A stretch of 64,000 nucleotides of DNA, from NCBI RefSeq assembly GCF_030413175.1, contig NZ_CP129212.1, forward strand, positions 5,742,450 to 5,806,449. The letters run 5' to 3'. Positions 8,549 to 19,380 of the stretch are shown here, one piece after another; position 1 is the first letter of the stretch; each line of letters begins with the position of its first letter. Source of the DNA: Bradyrhizobium roseum (lineage in GTDB: Bacteria > Pseudomonadota > Alphaproteobacteria > Rhizobiales > Xanthobacteraceae). Made by a program: the position numbers and the translations under genes. Below the pieces are notes generated by a model, which had not been told where the DNA came from, ran no database searches, and saw only the letters and a list, made by a program, of their open reading frames with translations.

Positions 8549-9487
8549 ATGGGACAACAGATCGTCCATCGTCTGCTGATTTCGTTCCCCGCCTTGCTCG
8601 GGGTTCTCTTCCTCTGTTTTTGCCTGTTGCAGGTGGTGCCGGCTGATCCCGCGATGATCATCGCCGGGCCGGACGCCAAGGCTGAGACCATTGCCGCCAT
8701 CCGGCAGGAACTCGGCCTCGACCGATCGATCCCGGTCCAGTTCTTCGAATACATCATGCGTGTGCTGCGCGGCGATCTCGGCCGCTCCATCATCTCCAAC
8801 AAGATGGTGAGCGAAGAACTCGCCATGACCATCGGGCCTACGGTCGAACTGATGCTGGGGGCGATGCTGCTAGCCGTACCGATCGGGCTCGCGCTCGGAA
8901 CGCTGGCGGCGGTCAATCGCGGTCGCATCACCGATCGCATCATCATGGCCTGCTCGGTGGCCGGCGTGTCGATGCCGGTGTTCTTCATCGGCCTGATCCT
9001 GATCCAGTTCGTCGGGTTCAAGTGGGCGCTGTTGCCGTTCACCGGCCGCACCGGACCGGTATGGGACGGCGGATTGCCGAGCCTGATCCTTCCCGCGCTA
9101 ACGCTCGGCGCGGTGCTGATCGGCCCGATCGCGCGGCTGACGCGCACCGCCGTGCTCGAAGTGCTCGGCGCCGACTTCGTGCGCACGGCGCGGGCCAAGG
9201 GACTGCGCGAGCACGTCGTCATCATCCACCATGCGCTGCGCAATGCCATGATCCCGGTCGTCACCCTGATCGGGCTGCAGGCCGCGTTCCTGCTCGGCGG
9301 CGCCGTCGTCACCGAGACCATGTTCTCATGGCCCGGCGTCGGCCGGCTCGCTGTCGGTGCCATCGTCTCCAGCGATTTTCCGACGGCGCAGGGCGCGATC
9401 ATGATCCTCGCCATCGCGTTCCTGTCCATCAACCTCCTGGTCGACGTGCTCTACGTCTATCTCGATCCCAGGATACAGCGAAGATGA
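8549..9487 (+). CDS. Peptide/nickel-type ABC transporter permease (DppB-like)
   Basis: The 312-residue inner-membrane protein is the first permease of a dipeptide/oligopeptide-type importer. It begins RLLISFPALLGVLFLCFCLLQVVPADP, the characteristic first helix followed by the periplasmic ELGLDRSIPVQFFEYI...GDLGRSI region. It contains the EAA-like loop FVRTARAKGLREHVVIIHHALRNAMIPVV that contacts the ATPase, and ends LVDVLYVYLDPRIQRR. Its stop overlaps the start of the next permease (ATGA). It opens a six-gene operon of order B, C, A1, A2, D, F. The substrate of the system is unknown. Confidence 0.92.
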   Translation: MGQQIVHRLLISFPALLGVLFLCFCLLQVVPADPAMIIAGPDAKAETIAAIRQELGLDRSIPVQFFEYIMRVLRGDLGRSIISNKMVSEELAMTIGPTVELMLGAMLLAVPIGLALGTLAAVNRGRITDRIIMACSVAGVSMPVFFIGLILIQFVGFKWALLPFTGRTGPVWDGGLPSLILPALTLGAVLIGPIARLTRTAVLEVLGADFVRTARAKGLREHVVIIHHALRNAMIPVVTLIGLQAAFLLGGAVVTETMFSWPGVGRLAVGAIVSSDFPTAQGAIMILAIAFLSINLLVDVLYVYLDPRIQRR

Positions 9488-10371
9488 GCGCCGAGGCCCT
9501 CGATACCGGCTTTGCCGAAGTGCGCGAGACCGGCGTGTTCGCTCGCACCGGCCTGTTGCGGCGACTCGCGCGCGACCGCGTGGCGGCGCTCGCCGCGATC
9601 GTGCTCACCGTGATCGTGCTCGCAGCCCTGCTGGCGCCCTGGATCGCGCCCTACGACCCCTACTTCACCGATCTCACCAAGGTGATGCGGCCGCCCGACG
9701 GAGAGCACTGGTTTGGCACCGACAATACCGGTCGCGACATTTTCAGCCGCGTCATCTACGGGACGCGCAACACGCTGATGCTCGGGCTGGTCGGCGTCAT
9801 CGTCGGCGGTTTCATCGGCGGCGTGCTCGGCATCCTCGCCGCCTATTACCGCCGGCTCGACGGCTGGATCATGCGGCTGGTCGACGTCATGCTGGCCTTC
9901 CCCGCGATCCTGATCGGGCTGGCGGTGGCCGCGATCTTCGGCGCCGGGCTGACCGCCGTGGTGATTGCGCTGGTCGTCGCCACCGTGCCCGATGTGGCGC
10001 GGGTGGCGCGGGGTGCTGCGATCGGCGTGATGGGACAGGAATTCATGGAAGCCGGCCGCGCCGTCGGCGTATCCGACCGTGAATTGATCTGGCGCTATCT
10101 GACGCTGAACTGCATTTCCACGATCTTCGTGTTCCTCACTTTGCGCTTCGGCCAAATCATCCTGATCGGCGCCGCCCTCGGTTTCCTCGGCATGGGCGCG
10201 CAGCCGCCGACCGCCGAGCTCGGCATGATGGCGGCGCAAGGCCGCGACTTCCTGTTCATGGCGCCGCACATTGCGACGATCCCGAGCTGTGCCATCTTCG
10301 TGATCGTACTGGCCGCCAATCTATTGGGCGACGCATTCCGCGACGTCCTCGATCCGAGGCTGCAGACATGA
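9484..10371 (+). CDS. Peptide/nickel-type ABC transporter permease (DppC-like)
   Basis: The 295-residue second permease begins at the ATG at 9484, overlapping the previous stop by four bases. It has the DppC N-terminal layout: a soluble stretch, one helix (VAALAAIVLTVIVLAALLAPWIAPYDP), then HWFGTDNTGRDIFSRVIYGTRNTLMLG. The coupling loop reads EFMEAGRAVGVSDRELIWRYLTLNCISTIFVFLTL. It ends NLLGDAFRDVLDPRLQT, as is normal. It pairs with the upstream DppB-like protein to form the channel and overlaps the following binding-protein gene, again by ATGA, which points to coupled translation. Confidence 0.92.
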   Translation: MSAEALDTGFAEVRETGVFARTGLLRRLARDRVAALAAIVLTVIVLAALLAPWIAPYDPYFTDLTKVMRPPDGEHWFGTDNTGRDIFSRVIYGTRNTLMLGLVGVIVGGFIGGVLGILAAYYRRLDGWIMRLVDVMLAFPAILIGLAVAAIFGAGLTAVVIALVVATVPDVARVARGAAIGVMGQEFMEAGRAVGVSDRELIWRYLTLNCISTIFVFLTLRFGQIILIGAALGFLGMGAQPPTAELGMMAAQGRDFLFMAPHIATIPSCAIFVIVLAANLLGDAFRDVLDPRLQT

Positions 10372-11930
10372 TCAGGTCGATTCTGAGTGTTGCACTGGCG
10401 TTCGGAATGGCCGGCCCAGCGGCGGCCCAGACGCTGACCTTGATGAAGGGAATCGACGCGCCGCATTACGACGCCCAACGCACGACCTGGGGACCGACCT
10501 CCGACATCGTCAACATGTTCCAGGATACGTTGGTTGCACTCGACTGGGACGGCAGGACGCCGATCCCTTATCTCGCGAAATCATGGATCATCAGCGAGGA
10601 CGGCCGGACCTACACTTTCAAGCTGCGCGACGACGTCTCGTTCTGCAGCGGCAAGAAGTTCACCGCCGATGACGTCGTCTACAGCTTCAAGCGGTTGAAG
10701 GACCCGGCGATCAAGGGCCCCTTCGCCTGGCGCGCGGGGAACATCAAGGAGTTGCGCGCGACCGACCCCTACACCGTCGAATACGAGCTCGAGGAACCAT
10801 TCTCGGAGTTGCTGCTGCAGCTCACGATGTTCACCAACGTGATCCACAACAAGGAGAGCGTGGAGGCGCTGGGCAAGGATTACGGCATCAAGGGCGCCGA
10901 CGGCACCGGGCCGTGGTGTTTCGATCACTGGCACCCGCGCACCGAGATCGTGCTGAAACGCCACGACGCCTACAAATGGGGCCCCTCGATGTACCAGAAC
11001 AAGGGGCCGGTAAAATTCGAAAAGCTCGTGATCAAGATCGTGCCGGAAAATTCCAGCCGGGTGGCCGCGATGATGTCCGGCCAGTTCGATATCACCCACC
11101 AGTTTCCGGCGCAGTTCATTACCCAGGCCAAGGCAGCACCAATGCTGACGGTGACGCCGGCGAAGCCGAATTTTCAGCTGCTCTATTACGGGTTCAAGAT
11201 CACGCGGCCGATGGTGGCCGATGCGCGGGTGCGCGAGGCCATGAGCATCGCTATCAACCGCGCCGAGATCGCCAAGGCGATCCTGCTCGGCAACGCCGAC
11301 CCCGCGTTCACGATCGTCGATCCCGCCGCGCTCGACTTCGATCCGGCGACCAAGGGCATCGTCACGGAGGACCTTGCGCGCGCCGCAAAGCTGCTCGACG
11401 AAGCCGGCTGGAAACCTGGCGCTGACGGCATCCGCGAAAAGGACGGCATGAAGCTGGCGCCGCGGATCTACTTTACCGCCAACGCCAACTCGGCCCGCGT
11501 TGCCGAAGCTATCCAGGGCTACCTGCGAAAGATCGGTGTCGACTGGCGCCTGCAACCCTGGGACTCGACGATCTCGCCGGTGAAGATGGCCGAGCAGGAC
11601 TACGAAGTCTGGTCGGTGACGGTACCTTACCTGTCGGCCGGCGACCTCATGAACATCTATTTCGATTCAGCCAACATCCCGACGCCGAACCGGATGAACT
11701 GGAAAGACGTCGAAACCGACTCCTGGCTGAAGCAGGGCCGCGCGGCGCTGACCGAGGCCGACCGGGCGAAATACTACGCGCTGGTGCAGCAGAAGGTGAC
11801 GCGCGAGCACCTCTGGATGCCCGTGCTCAACATCAACATGGATCAGGTCGCCAGCAAGAAGATATCAGGCGCCCGGCCGCACATGATCTACCAGAACACT
11901 TTTTATAAAGGCCTGGACGTAACGCGCTAG
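10368..11930 (+). CDS. ABC transporter substrate-binding protein 1 (SBP family 5)
   Basis: The 520-residue periplasmic protein has a short signal peptide ending PAAAQ near residue 21. It then has the family 5 fold: [52 protein letters not shown], and later the conserved [21 protein letters not shown]. It delivers a peptide-like or other ligand to the adjacent permeases. Its start overlaps the upstream permease stop. The very next gene encodes a close paralogue, similar along its whole length, so the pair arose by tandem duplication. Cysteines near SFCSGKK and GPWCFDHW could form a disulfide. Confidence 0.92.
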   Translation: MIRSILSVALAFGMAGPAAAQTLTLMKGIDAPHYDAQRTTWGPTSDIVNMFQDTLVALDWDGRTPIPYLAKSWIISEDGRTYTFKLRDDVSFCSGKKFTADDVVYSFKRLKDPAIKGPFAWRAGNIKELRATDPYTVEYELEEPFSELLLQLTMFTNVIHNKESVEALGKDYGIKGADGTGPWCFDHWHPRTEIVLKRHDAYKWGPSMYQNKGPVKFEKLVIKIVPENSSRVAAMMSGQFDITHQFPAQFITQAKAAPMLTVTPAKPNFQLLYYGFKITRPMVADARVREAMSIAINRAEIAKAILLGNADPAFTIVDPAALDFDPATKGIVTEDLARAAKLLDEAGWKPGADGIREKDGMKLAPRIYFTANANSARVAEAIQGYLRKIGVDWRLQPWDSTISPVKMAEQDYEVWSVTVPYLSAGDLMNIYFDSANIPTPNRMNWKDVETDSWLKQGRAALTEADRAKYYALVQQKVTREHLWMPVLNINMDQVASKKISGARPHMIYQNTFYKGLDVTR

Positions 11931-11978
11931 AGCATGATCCGGAAAAGCGGGAACCGGTTTTCCGAAACGATCATGCTC
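11930..11978. repeat. GAGCATGATC-type palindromic intergenic element
   Basis: A 49-base imperfect palindrome begins GAGCATGATCCGGAAAA and ends with TTTTCCG followed by GATCATGCTC. It sits in the 82-base gap between the two tandem binding-protein genes and starts at the last base of the first stop codon. Near-identical elements are, from memory, abundant in Bradyrhizobium genomes. In RNA it would fold into a strong hairpin and could protect the 3' end of the upstream message or reduce read-through. Confidence 0.8.
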
Positions 11979-12012
11979 AAGACAAAGAAAAACAGGGACT
12001 GGAGGAAACACG

Positions 12013-13583
12013 ATGCGCAGGATTTTTGCGGGCGTTGTGACGCTGCTCGGAGTGGCCGGACTTTGTTCGATGGCGGAGGCGCAAACCCTGAAGATGATGA
12101 AGTCGCTCGACGCCCCGCATTACGACGGCCAGCGCACCACGTGGTCGCCGACGTCTGACATCGTCAACATGTTCCAGGACACGCTGGTTGCGATGGATTG
12201 GGATGGCAAGACGGCGATCCCCTATCTTGCAAAGTCGTGGACGATCAGCGAGGACGGCAAGACCTATGTCTTCAAGCTGCGCGACGATGTGCAGTTCTGC
12301 AGCGGCAAAAAGTTCACCGCCGCCGACGTCCTCTATTCCTTCAAGCGGCTGACCAGCGCCGAACTCAAGGCGCCGCTGGCCTGGCGCGCCGGCAACATCA
12401 AGGAATTGCGCGCGCCCGATCCCTACACCGTCGAATATGAACTCAACGAGCCGTTCTCCGATCTGCTGCTCCAGCTCACGATGTTCACGACCGCGATCCA
12501 CAATCAGGAAAGCGTCGAAGCGCTCGGCAAGGACTACGGCATCAAGGGAATCGACGGCACCGGGCCGTGGTGTTTCGAAAGCTGGCAGCCGCGCACCGAA
12601 ATCGTGCTGAAGCGGCACGACGCCTATAAATGGGGCCCCTCGATGTACCAGAACAAAGGCCCGGTCAAATTCGAGAAACTCAGCATCAAGATCGTGCCGG
12701 AAGATTCCAGCCGCGTCGCCGCCATGCTCGGCGGACAGTTCGACGTCACCCACCAGATTCCGCTGGCCTTCATCCAGCAGGTCAAGGCCGCGCCGAATCT
12801 GACCGTCCAGGAGGCGCTGCCCAACTTCCAGCTGATGTATTACGGCTACAAGACGACGCGGCCGATGGTGGCCGATGCCCGCGTCCGCGAGGCGATGAAC
12901 ATCGCGATCAACCGGGCGGATATTGTCAAGGGTATCATGCTGGGCAACGCCGAGCCGGCTTACACCTTCATCGATCCCAAGGCGCTCGATTTTGCTGCCT
13001 CGACCAAGGGCATCATCAAGGAGGACGTCGAACGCGCCAAGAAGCTGCTCGACGAGGCCGGCTGGAAGGTCGGCAGCGACGGCATCCGCGAGAAGGACGG
13101 CATCAAGCTCGCGCCGCGCGTGCTGTACACCCAGGTCGCCTATTTCCCGCGCGTGTCCGAGGCCATTCAAGGCTACATGCGCAAGATCGGCATCGACTGG
13201 AAGATCGTCGGCTTCGACTCCACGATCGCGCCCGCCGAAATGGGCAAGCAGGATTACGAGCTGTGGACCGTGACCTTCCCCTACATCTCCGCGGGCGATC
13301 TGCTCAACTTCTATTTCGACTCCAAGAACATGCCGGCGCCCAACCGCATGAACTGGAATGACGCCAAGACCGACGAGTACCTGAAGATGGGCCGCGCCTC
13401 GCTGACGGAAGCCGATCGCGCCAAATATTACGCCCTGGCGCAGCAACGCGTCACCGAGGAGCATCTGTGGATGCCGGTGATGAACATCGCGATGTACACG
13501 ACCAGCCTCAAGAAGCTGAAGGGCGTCCGGCCGCACATGCTCTATCAAAACACGTTCTACAAAGGCCTGGATTATTCGTTCTG

Positions 13584-13584
<1 letters not shown>
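12013..13584 (+). CDS. ABC transporter substrate-binding protein 2 (SBP family 5)
   Basis: The 523-residue paralogue of the preceding gene has its own signal peptide ([24 protein letters not shown]). Nearly all landmarks are kept: [67 protein letters not shown] and [21 protein letters not shown]. Differences cluster in the second lobe (for example residues around 235 to 260 and 370 to 410), where ligand contacts often lie. A GGACTGGAGGAAAC ribosome binding site precedes the ATG. The stop overlaps the following ATPase start (TGATG). Two binding proteins for one permease pair suggests a widened substrate range. Confidence 0.92.
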
Positions 13585-14557
<973 letters not shown>

Positions 14558-14561
<4 letters not shown>

Positions 14562-15649
14562 TCGCAGTATCGGGCGAGGCTCCGGTCCTCGAGGTCAACG
14601 GCCTCGTCAAGCATTTCGGCGTCACCCGCGGGCTGATCAACCGCAAGGTGATCGGTCTCGTGCGCGCCGTCGAGGATGTCAGCTTCGAGATCGCGCGCGG
14701 CGAAACGCTGGCGCTGGTTGGCGAGTCCGGCTGCGGCAAGTCCACGACCGGCCGCCTGATCCTGCGCCTGATGGACCCGACGGCGGGCTCGGTGCGCTTC
14801 AAGGGCCAGGAGATCGCCAACCTCGACAAGGACGAACTGCGCCGGATGCGCCGGCACATGCAGATCATCTTTCAGGACCCGTACGCCTCGCTCAACCCGC
14901 GCATGACCGTCGGCGAGATTCTCGACGAGCCGCTGCGCGTTCACGAGATCGGCGACGCCGCCTCGCGCGCCGTGCGCGGGCGGGAGCTGCTGCAGATCGT
15001 CGGTCTCTCCCCCGAACATGCCCGGCGCTATCCGCACCAGTTCTCCGGCGGGCAGCGCCAGCGCATCGGCATCGCCCGGGCGCTTGCCGTCAACCCCGAC
15101 CTGATCGTCTGCGACGAGCCGGTGTCGGCGCTCGACGTCTCGATCCAGGCCCAGATCGTCAACCTGCTGCAGAACCTGCAGCAGCGGTTTGGCCTGTCTT
15201 ATCTGTTCATCGCGCATGATCTCGCCGTCGTAAAACACATCAGCGACCGCGTCGCGGTGATGTATCTCGGCAAGCTGGTCGAGATCGCCGACAAGAAGAC
15301 GCTCTACGACCGCCCGCTGCATCCCTACACCCAGGCGCTGCTGGCCGCGATCCCCAAACCCGATCCGGCCCTGCGCACCAAGCGCGTCATGCTGCAGGGC
15401 GACGTGCCGAGCCCGATCAAGCCGCCGTCCGGCTGCCGCTTCCACACCCGCTGCCCGCACGCGCAGGCCCGCTGCTCAGCCGAAGAACCAAAGCTGCGCG
15501 AGGCGGCGCCCGGTCATCGCGTGGCCTGTCACTTCTTCGAAACGCTGCCGGTGCCGACCATTCTGGCGCGGTCGGGCATGGCGAACGGCAAGTTTGCCGC
15601 GCGGCTGGCGGCGTTCGAGGCGGCCAAGCAGGCACGGGCACCGGGCTGA
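14558..15649 (+). CDS. Peptide/nickel-type ABC transporter ATP-binding protein (DppF-like)
   Basis: The 363-residue partner ATPase starts at the ATG at 14558, overlapping the previous stop by four bases. It has Walker [15 protein letters not shown]-loop [16 protein letters not shown], signature [16 protein letters not shown], Walker [13 protein letters not shown] and the C-terminal [14 protein letters not shown]. It is the last gene of the six-gene operon. The protein runs some 40 residues past the usual end ([23 protein letters not shown] onward); this tail has no known role. A convergent uxuA gene ends 64 bases downstream. Confidence 0.93.
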
Positions 15650-15713
15650 ATTGGGCCGACTCAAAACTGCGAAAACAACCCCATGCACAGTAGCAAATAG
15701 GTATTATAACACC

Positions 15714-16907
15714 TCAATTGACGTGCTCGATCGCCCGTATCGCGCCGCGGAGTTCGGCGAGGCCGCGGAGACGGCCGATGGCGGTGTAGCCGGGGTTGGT
15801 GCGCTTGGTGGCGGCGAGGTCGTCGAGCATGCGGTGGCCGTGATCGGGGCGGAACACGATCTGCTCGGCCGATGAGCGCTTTCGGTTCTCCGCGAGCAAC
15901 GCCTTGAGCACCGCGATCATGTCGACGTCGCCGTCGAGATGATCGGACTCGAAGAACGACAGCGTATCGCCTTCCCGCTTGGTGGCGCGCAGATGCGCAA
16001 ATGCAATGCGCGGCGCAAAGCGCCTGGCCATCGCGGGCAGATCGTTTTGCGGGCGCACGCCGAGCGAGCCGGTGCAGAAGCAGATGCCGTTGGCCTTCGA
16101 CGGCACGGCGTCGAACAGCGCCTGATAATCCTCCGCCGAGGAGGCAATGCGCGGCAGGCCGAACAGCGGCCGCGGCGGGTCATCCGGATGCAGCGTCAGC
16201 GTCACGCCGAGCGCCTCGGCGACCGGCGTCACGCGCGCCAGGAACTCGCTGAGATGCTTGCGCAGCACGCTGGAATCGATGCCGCGATATTGCTGCAGGC
16301 GGTCGCGGAATTGCGGGATGGTCAGGGGATCGGTGGTGGAGCCCGGCAGCGCGCTGGCGATGTTGGTGACGAGGACGTCGATATCGGCCTGCGTCATCTT
16401 CGAGAACACTTCCTGCGCGCGCTGCCGCGCGGCTTCGGAATATTCGGCCGGCGCCTCGGGGCGCTGCAGAATGTGCAGGTCGAACGCCGCGAACCGCTCA
16501 TGGTCGAAGCGCATGGCCTTGGCGCCGTTCGGCAATTCCCATTCGAGATCGGTGCGGCACCAGTCGACGACCGGCATAAAATTGTAGCAGATGATCTTGA
16601 TGCCGGACGCGGCCACCGCCTCCAGGCTCGCGATCCACGCCTCGATCGAACGCGTCGCGCCGCCGCCGAGCCGTTTGACGTCGTCGGGCACCGGAATCGA
16701 TTCCACCACCGACCAGGTTAACGGCGAACGGCCGGGCTGGCCGTTCTCGATCAAATTCTTGCGCTCCTCGACGGCGGCGCGGGTCCATGCCTCGCCGATC
16801 GGCACCTGGTGCAGCGCCGTCACGACGTCGGTGGCGCCGGCCTGGCGGATATCGTCGAGCGACACGGGATCATTGGGCCCGTACCACCGCCATCCCTGCA
16901 ACATCAT
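15714..16907 (-). CDS. uxuA: Mannonate dehydratase
   Basis: The 397-residue enzyme converts D-mannonate to 2-keto-3-deoxy-D-gluconate, the step after fructuronate reductase in glucuronate breakdown. It matches UxuA from the start (LQGWRWYGPNDPVSLDDIRQAGATDVVTALH) through VVESIPVPDD, IICYNFMPVVDW and the metal-site-rich LTLHPDDPPRPLFGLPRIASS to RPDHGHRMLDD. Two ATG codons are adjacent at the start; the first is used here. It lies 19 bases after an idonate-dehydrogenase-like gene in a minus-strand run with a TRAP transporter, and uxuB is across the regulator. Assignment is firm. Confidence 0.95.
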   Translation of the reverse strand: MMLQGWRWYGPNDPVSLDDIRQAGATDVVTALHQVPIGEAWTRAAVEERKNLIENGQPGRSPLTWSVVESIPVPDDVKRLGGGATRSIEAWIASLEAVAASGIKIICYNFMPVVDWCRTDLEWELPNGAKAMRFDHERFAAFDLHILQRPEAPAEYSEAARQRAQEVFSKMTQADIDVLVTNIASALPGSTTDPLTIPQFRDRLQQYRGIDSSVLRKHLSEFLARVTPVAEALGVTLTLHPDDPPRPLFGLPRIASSAEDYQALFDAVPSKANGICFCTGSLGVRPQNDLPAMARRFAPRIAFAHLRATKREGDTLSFFESDHLDGDVDMIAVLKALLAENRKRSSAEQIVFRPDHGHRMLDDLAATKRTNPGYTAIGRLRGLAELRGAIRAIEHVN

Positions 16908-16926
16908 CGACGCCCTCCCCTTGCCA

Positions 16927-17973
16927 TCACGCCGTCAGCACGACCTTGACGCTTTGCGAACGGTCGAGTGCCAGCCGCACCGCATCGGGCGCGACCGACA
17001 GCGGGCGCTGCGCCGTCACCAACGAGAGCACGTCGACGCTGCCGTCGGCGATCAGGTCGACGGCGGTAAAGAACTCGTTGCCGAAGCGGAATGAGCCGCG
17101 CAGGTCGATCTCCTTGGCCATGACCGCATTGGCCGGCACGGAAATCTGCCCACCCGGCAAATTGCCGACCTGGACCACGACACCGCCGCGCCTGACCACG
17201 CCAATCGCGCTGGCGAGGCCGGCGGCCGTGCCCGAAACTTCAAAGGCGACATCGAACGGCTTTGCAGCCGCCTCCGCCTTCAACGCCTCCTCACCGCCGG
17301 AGATGTCGAAAACATCGGTGGCGCCGAGCTTCTTGGCGAACGCCAGCGGCGCCGCCGCGATATCGACGACGGTGCTTTCGGCGATCCCGGCGCGCTGCGC
17401 CGCCAGCATCGTCAGCAGGCCGATCGGACCAGCGCCGAACAAAACGGCGCGCTTGCCGGTGACGTCGCCGGCGCGGGCGACCGCATGCAGGCAGACCGCC
17501 AGCGGTTCAGCGAGCGCCGCCGCCTGATAGGTCACATGGTCGGGGATCTTCACGCATTGCGCCGGAATGGCGTCGAAGTACGACGCAAAGCCGCCCTGCA
17601 TGTGCGGGGTTTTCGAGGCCGAGCCCATAAAGAAGATGTTTTCGCAAAGATTGGGTCGGTTCTCCCGGCAGGGCTTGCAGTGGCCGCACCAGCGCGACGG
17701 ATTGAGCGCGACGCGGTCGCCGACCTTCAGGCCGGCTGCAGAGCCGGCAATCTCGGCTACCTCGCCTGCGATTTCGTGCCCGAGCACGAGCGGTGACGTC
17801 ACGACGAAATCGCCGGTGCGGGCGTGGCGGTAGTAATGCATGTCGGAGCCGCAGATGCCACCGGCGCCGAAGCGAATCCGCACCATGCCTGACGCGAGCG
17901 GATCGAGCGGCCGCTCCACCATGCGCAGGTCTTCCGGGCCGTACAGCGTTGCAGCCAAAGCCATCGATGTCAT
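16927..17973 (-). CDS. idnD: L-idonate 5-dehydrogenase family zinc alcohol dehydrogenase
   Basis: The 348-residue protein is a zinc-dependent medium-chain dehydrogenase. It has catalytic-zinc residues in GGICGSDMHYY and LGHEIAGE, structural-zinc cysteines in CGHCKPCRENRPNLC, and the nucleotide fold in FGAGPIGLLTMLAAQRAG. It resembles E. coli IdnD closely (NPSRWCGHC, FFMGSASKTPHMQGGF, RGSFRFGNEF). IdnD interconverts L-idonate and 5-ketogluconate; here it could equally oxidise another aldonate. The start overlaps the TRAP large-permease stop by four bases (ATGA), so the two are translationally coupled. The longer open frame upstream is out-of-frame permease sequence. Confidence 0.85.
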   Translation of the reverse strand: MTSMALAATLYGPEDLRMVERPLDPLASGMVRIRFGAGGICGSDMHYYRHARTGDFVVTSPLVLGHEIAGEVAEIAGSAAGLKVGDRVALNPSRWCGHCKPCRENRPNLCENIFFMGSASKTPHMQGGFASYFDAIPAQCVKIPDHVTYQAAALAEPLAVCLHAVARAGDVTGKRAVLFGAGPIGLLTMLAAQRAGIAESTVVDIAAAPLAFAKKLGATDVFDISGGEEALKAEAAAKPFDVAFEVSGTAAGLASAIGVVRRGGVVVQVGNLPGGQISVPANAVMAKEIDLRGSFRFGNEFFTAVDLIADGSVDVLSLVTAQRPLSVAPDAVRLALDRSQSVKVVLTA

Positions 17974-19376
17974 TTTGAAAGCCCCATATATTTCGGCAGC
18001 CAGAGCGTCAGTTCGGGAATGTAGGTGATGGCGACCAGCGCCAGCAGCAGTGGCACCAGCCACGGCAGGATCGCCATCGTCGTGCGCTCGACGGAGAGTT
18101 TGGCCACCCGCGCCAGCACGAACAGCACCATGCCGAGTGGCGGATGCAGCAGGCCGATCATCAGGTTGAGCGTCATGATCAGGCCGAAGTGAATCGGGTC
18201 GATCCCGAGTTTCAGGACGATCGGCAGCAGGATCGGCACCAGAATCGTAATCGCGGCGATGGTGTCGATGAAGCAGCCGACGAACAGGATCAGGATGTTG
18301 GCCAGCAGCAGGAACACCCACTTGTTCTGGGTGATCCCGAGCATGACGTCGGTCAGCGTCTGCGCCGCCTGTGACACCGTCAACAGCCAGGCAAAGATCG
18401 AGGCCGCGGTGACGATGAACAGCACCGAGGCCGTGGTCTCGATGGTGTCGAAGGTCGCCTTCGCCACCGTCTGCAGCGTCATCGAGCGGTAACGGACCAG
18501 CCCGAGGAACAGCGACCAGATCACGGCGGCGACCGCGGCTTCCGTCGGCGTGAACCAGCCGAGCGTCATGCCGCCGATCAGGATGACCGGCGCCATCAGC
18601 GCCATCACGGCGGAGAAATCAAAGTACCAGTCGAGCGCCAGCAGCGCGACGAGGCCGATGCCGACCGCCATGTTCACCGACATGCCGCCGACGACCATCA
18701 GCCAGACCACCAGCGGAAACGCCAGCACGATGAAGATTTCGAGCGCCGCCGAGCCGAGCTGCGGCCAGGAAAACGGCGCGTCGCTGCCCCAGCCGTTCTT
18801 GTGGGCGAAGTAGGCCACCGTCGCCATCATGGCCAGGGTCATGACCACGCCGGGAATGAGGCCGCCGAGGAATAGCGCGCCGATCGAGACGTTCGCCATC
18901 ATGCCGTAGATCACGAACGGCAGCGACGGCGGGATGATCGGGCCGAGCGTGGCGGAGGCCGCGGTGACGCCGACGGCGAACTCGGTGGAGTAGCCGTGGT
19001 CCTTCATCGCCTTAATTTCGATGGTGCCGAGGCCCGCGGCGTCGGCAATCGCCGTGCCGGACATGCCGGAAAAGATCACGGAGCCCACGATATTGACGTG
19101 GCCGAGGCCACCGCGCATCCAGCCCACCAGCGCGACCGCGAACTTGTAGATGCGGCCCGTCACGCCCGCGATGTTCATCAGATTGCCGGCCAGGATGAAG
19201 AACGGCACGGCGAGCAGCGGAAAGCTCTCGACGCCCGCGATCATGCGCTGCGCCAGCGTCACATCGGGCGTGATGCCGGTGACCAGAATGTACACCAGAG
19301 ACGAAACCGCCATCGATAGCGCGACCGGCAGGCCGAGCAGCATCAGCAGCAGAAATCCCCCAAGCAACAATAACAT
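17970..19376 (-). CDS. TRAP transporter large permease (DctM-like)
   Basis: The 468-residue membrane protein is the large subunit of a tripartite ATP-independent periplasmic transporter. It starts MLLLLGGFLLLMLLGLPVALSMA, has about twelve helices, and carries DctM hallmarks such as FILAGNLMNIAGVTGRIYKFA, IFSGMSGTAIADAAGLGTIEIKAM and GLLHPPLGMVLFVLARVA. It drives sodium-coupled uptake together with the small subunit, which ends 4 bases upstream. It overlaps the idnD-like gene. The neighbours imply that the cargo is a sugar acid such as glucuronate, mannonate or idonate. Confidence 0.94.
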   Translation of the reverse strand: MLLLLGGFLLLMLLGLPVALSMAVSSLVYILVTGITPDVTLAQRMIAGVESFPLLAVPFFILAGNLMNIAGVTGRIYKFAVALVGWMRGGLGHVNIVGSVIFSGMSGTAIADAAGLGTIEIKAMKDHGYSTEFAVGVTAASATLGPIIPPSLPFVIYGMMANVSIGALFLGGLIPGVVMTLAMMATVAYFAHKNGWGSDAPFSWPQLGSAALEIFIVLAFPLVVWLMVVGGMSVNMAVGIGLVALLALDWYFDFSAVMALMAPVILIGGMTLGWFTPTEAAVAAVIWSLFLGLVRYRSMTLQTVAKATFDTIETTASVLFIVTAASIFAWLLTVSQAAQTLTDVMLGITQNKWVFLLLANILILFVGCFIDTIAAITILVPILLPIVLKLGIDPIHFGLIMTLNLMIGLLHPPLGMVLFVLARVAKLSVERTTMAILPWLVPLLLALVAITYIPELTLWLPKYMGLSK

Positions 19377-19380
19377 CAGC

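Noticed and set aside
8158..8646. 162-codon plus-strand frame in the gap before the first ABC operon
   Set aside because: No ribosome binding site or family features, and it overlaps the start of the DppB-like permease in another frame.
11977..13548. 523-codon minus-strand open frame opposite the second binding protein
   Set aside because: It is the antisense shadow of a clear family 5 binding protein with signal peptide; its composition is atypical and no domain is recognisable.
15699..15714. Imperfect palindrome AGGTATTATAACACCT at the end of uxuA
   Set aside because: It is short, with two mismatched positions, overlaps a stop codon and lies in a convergent gap; no regulatory role is supported.
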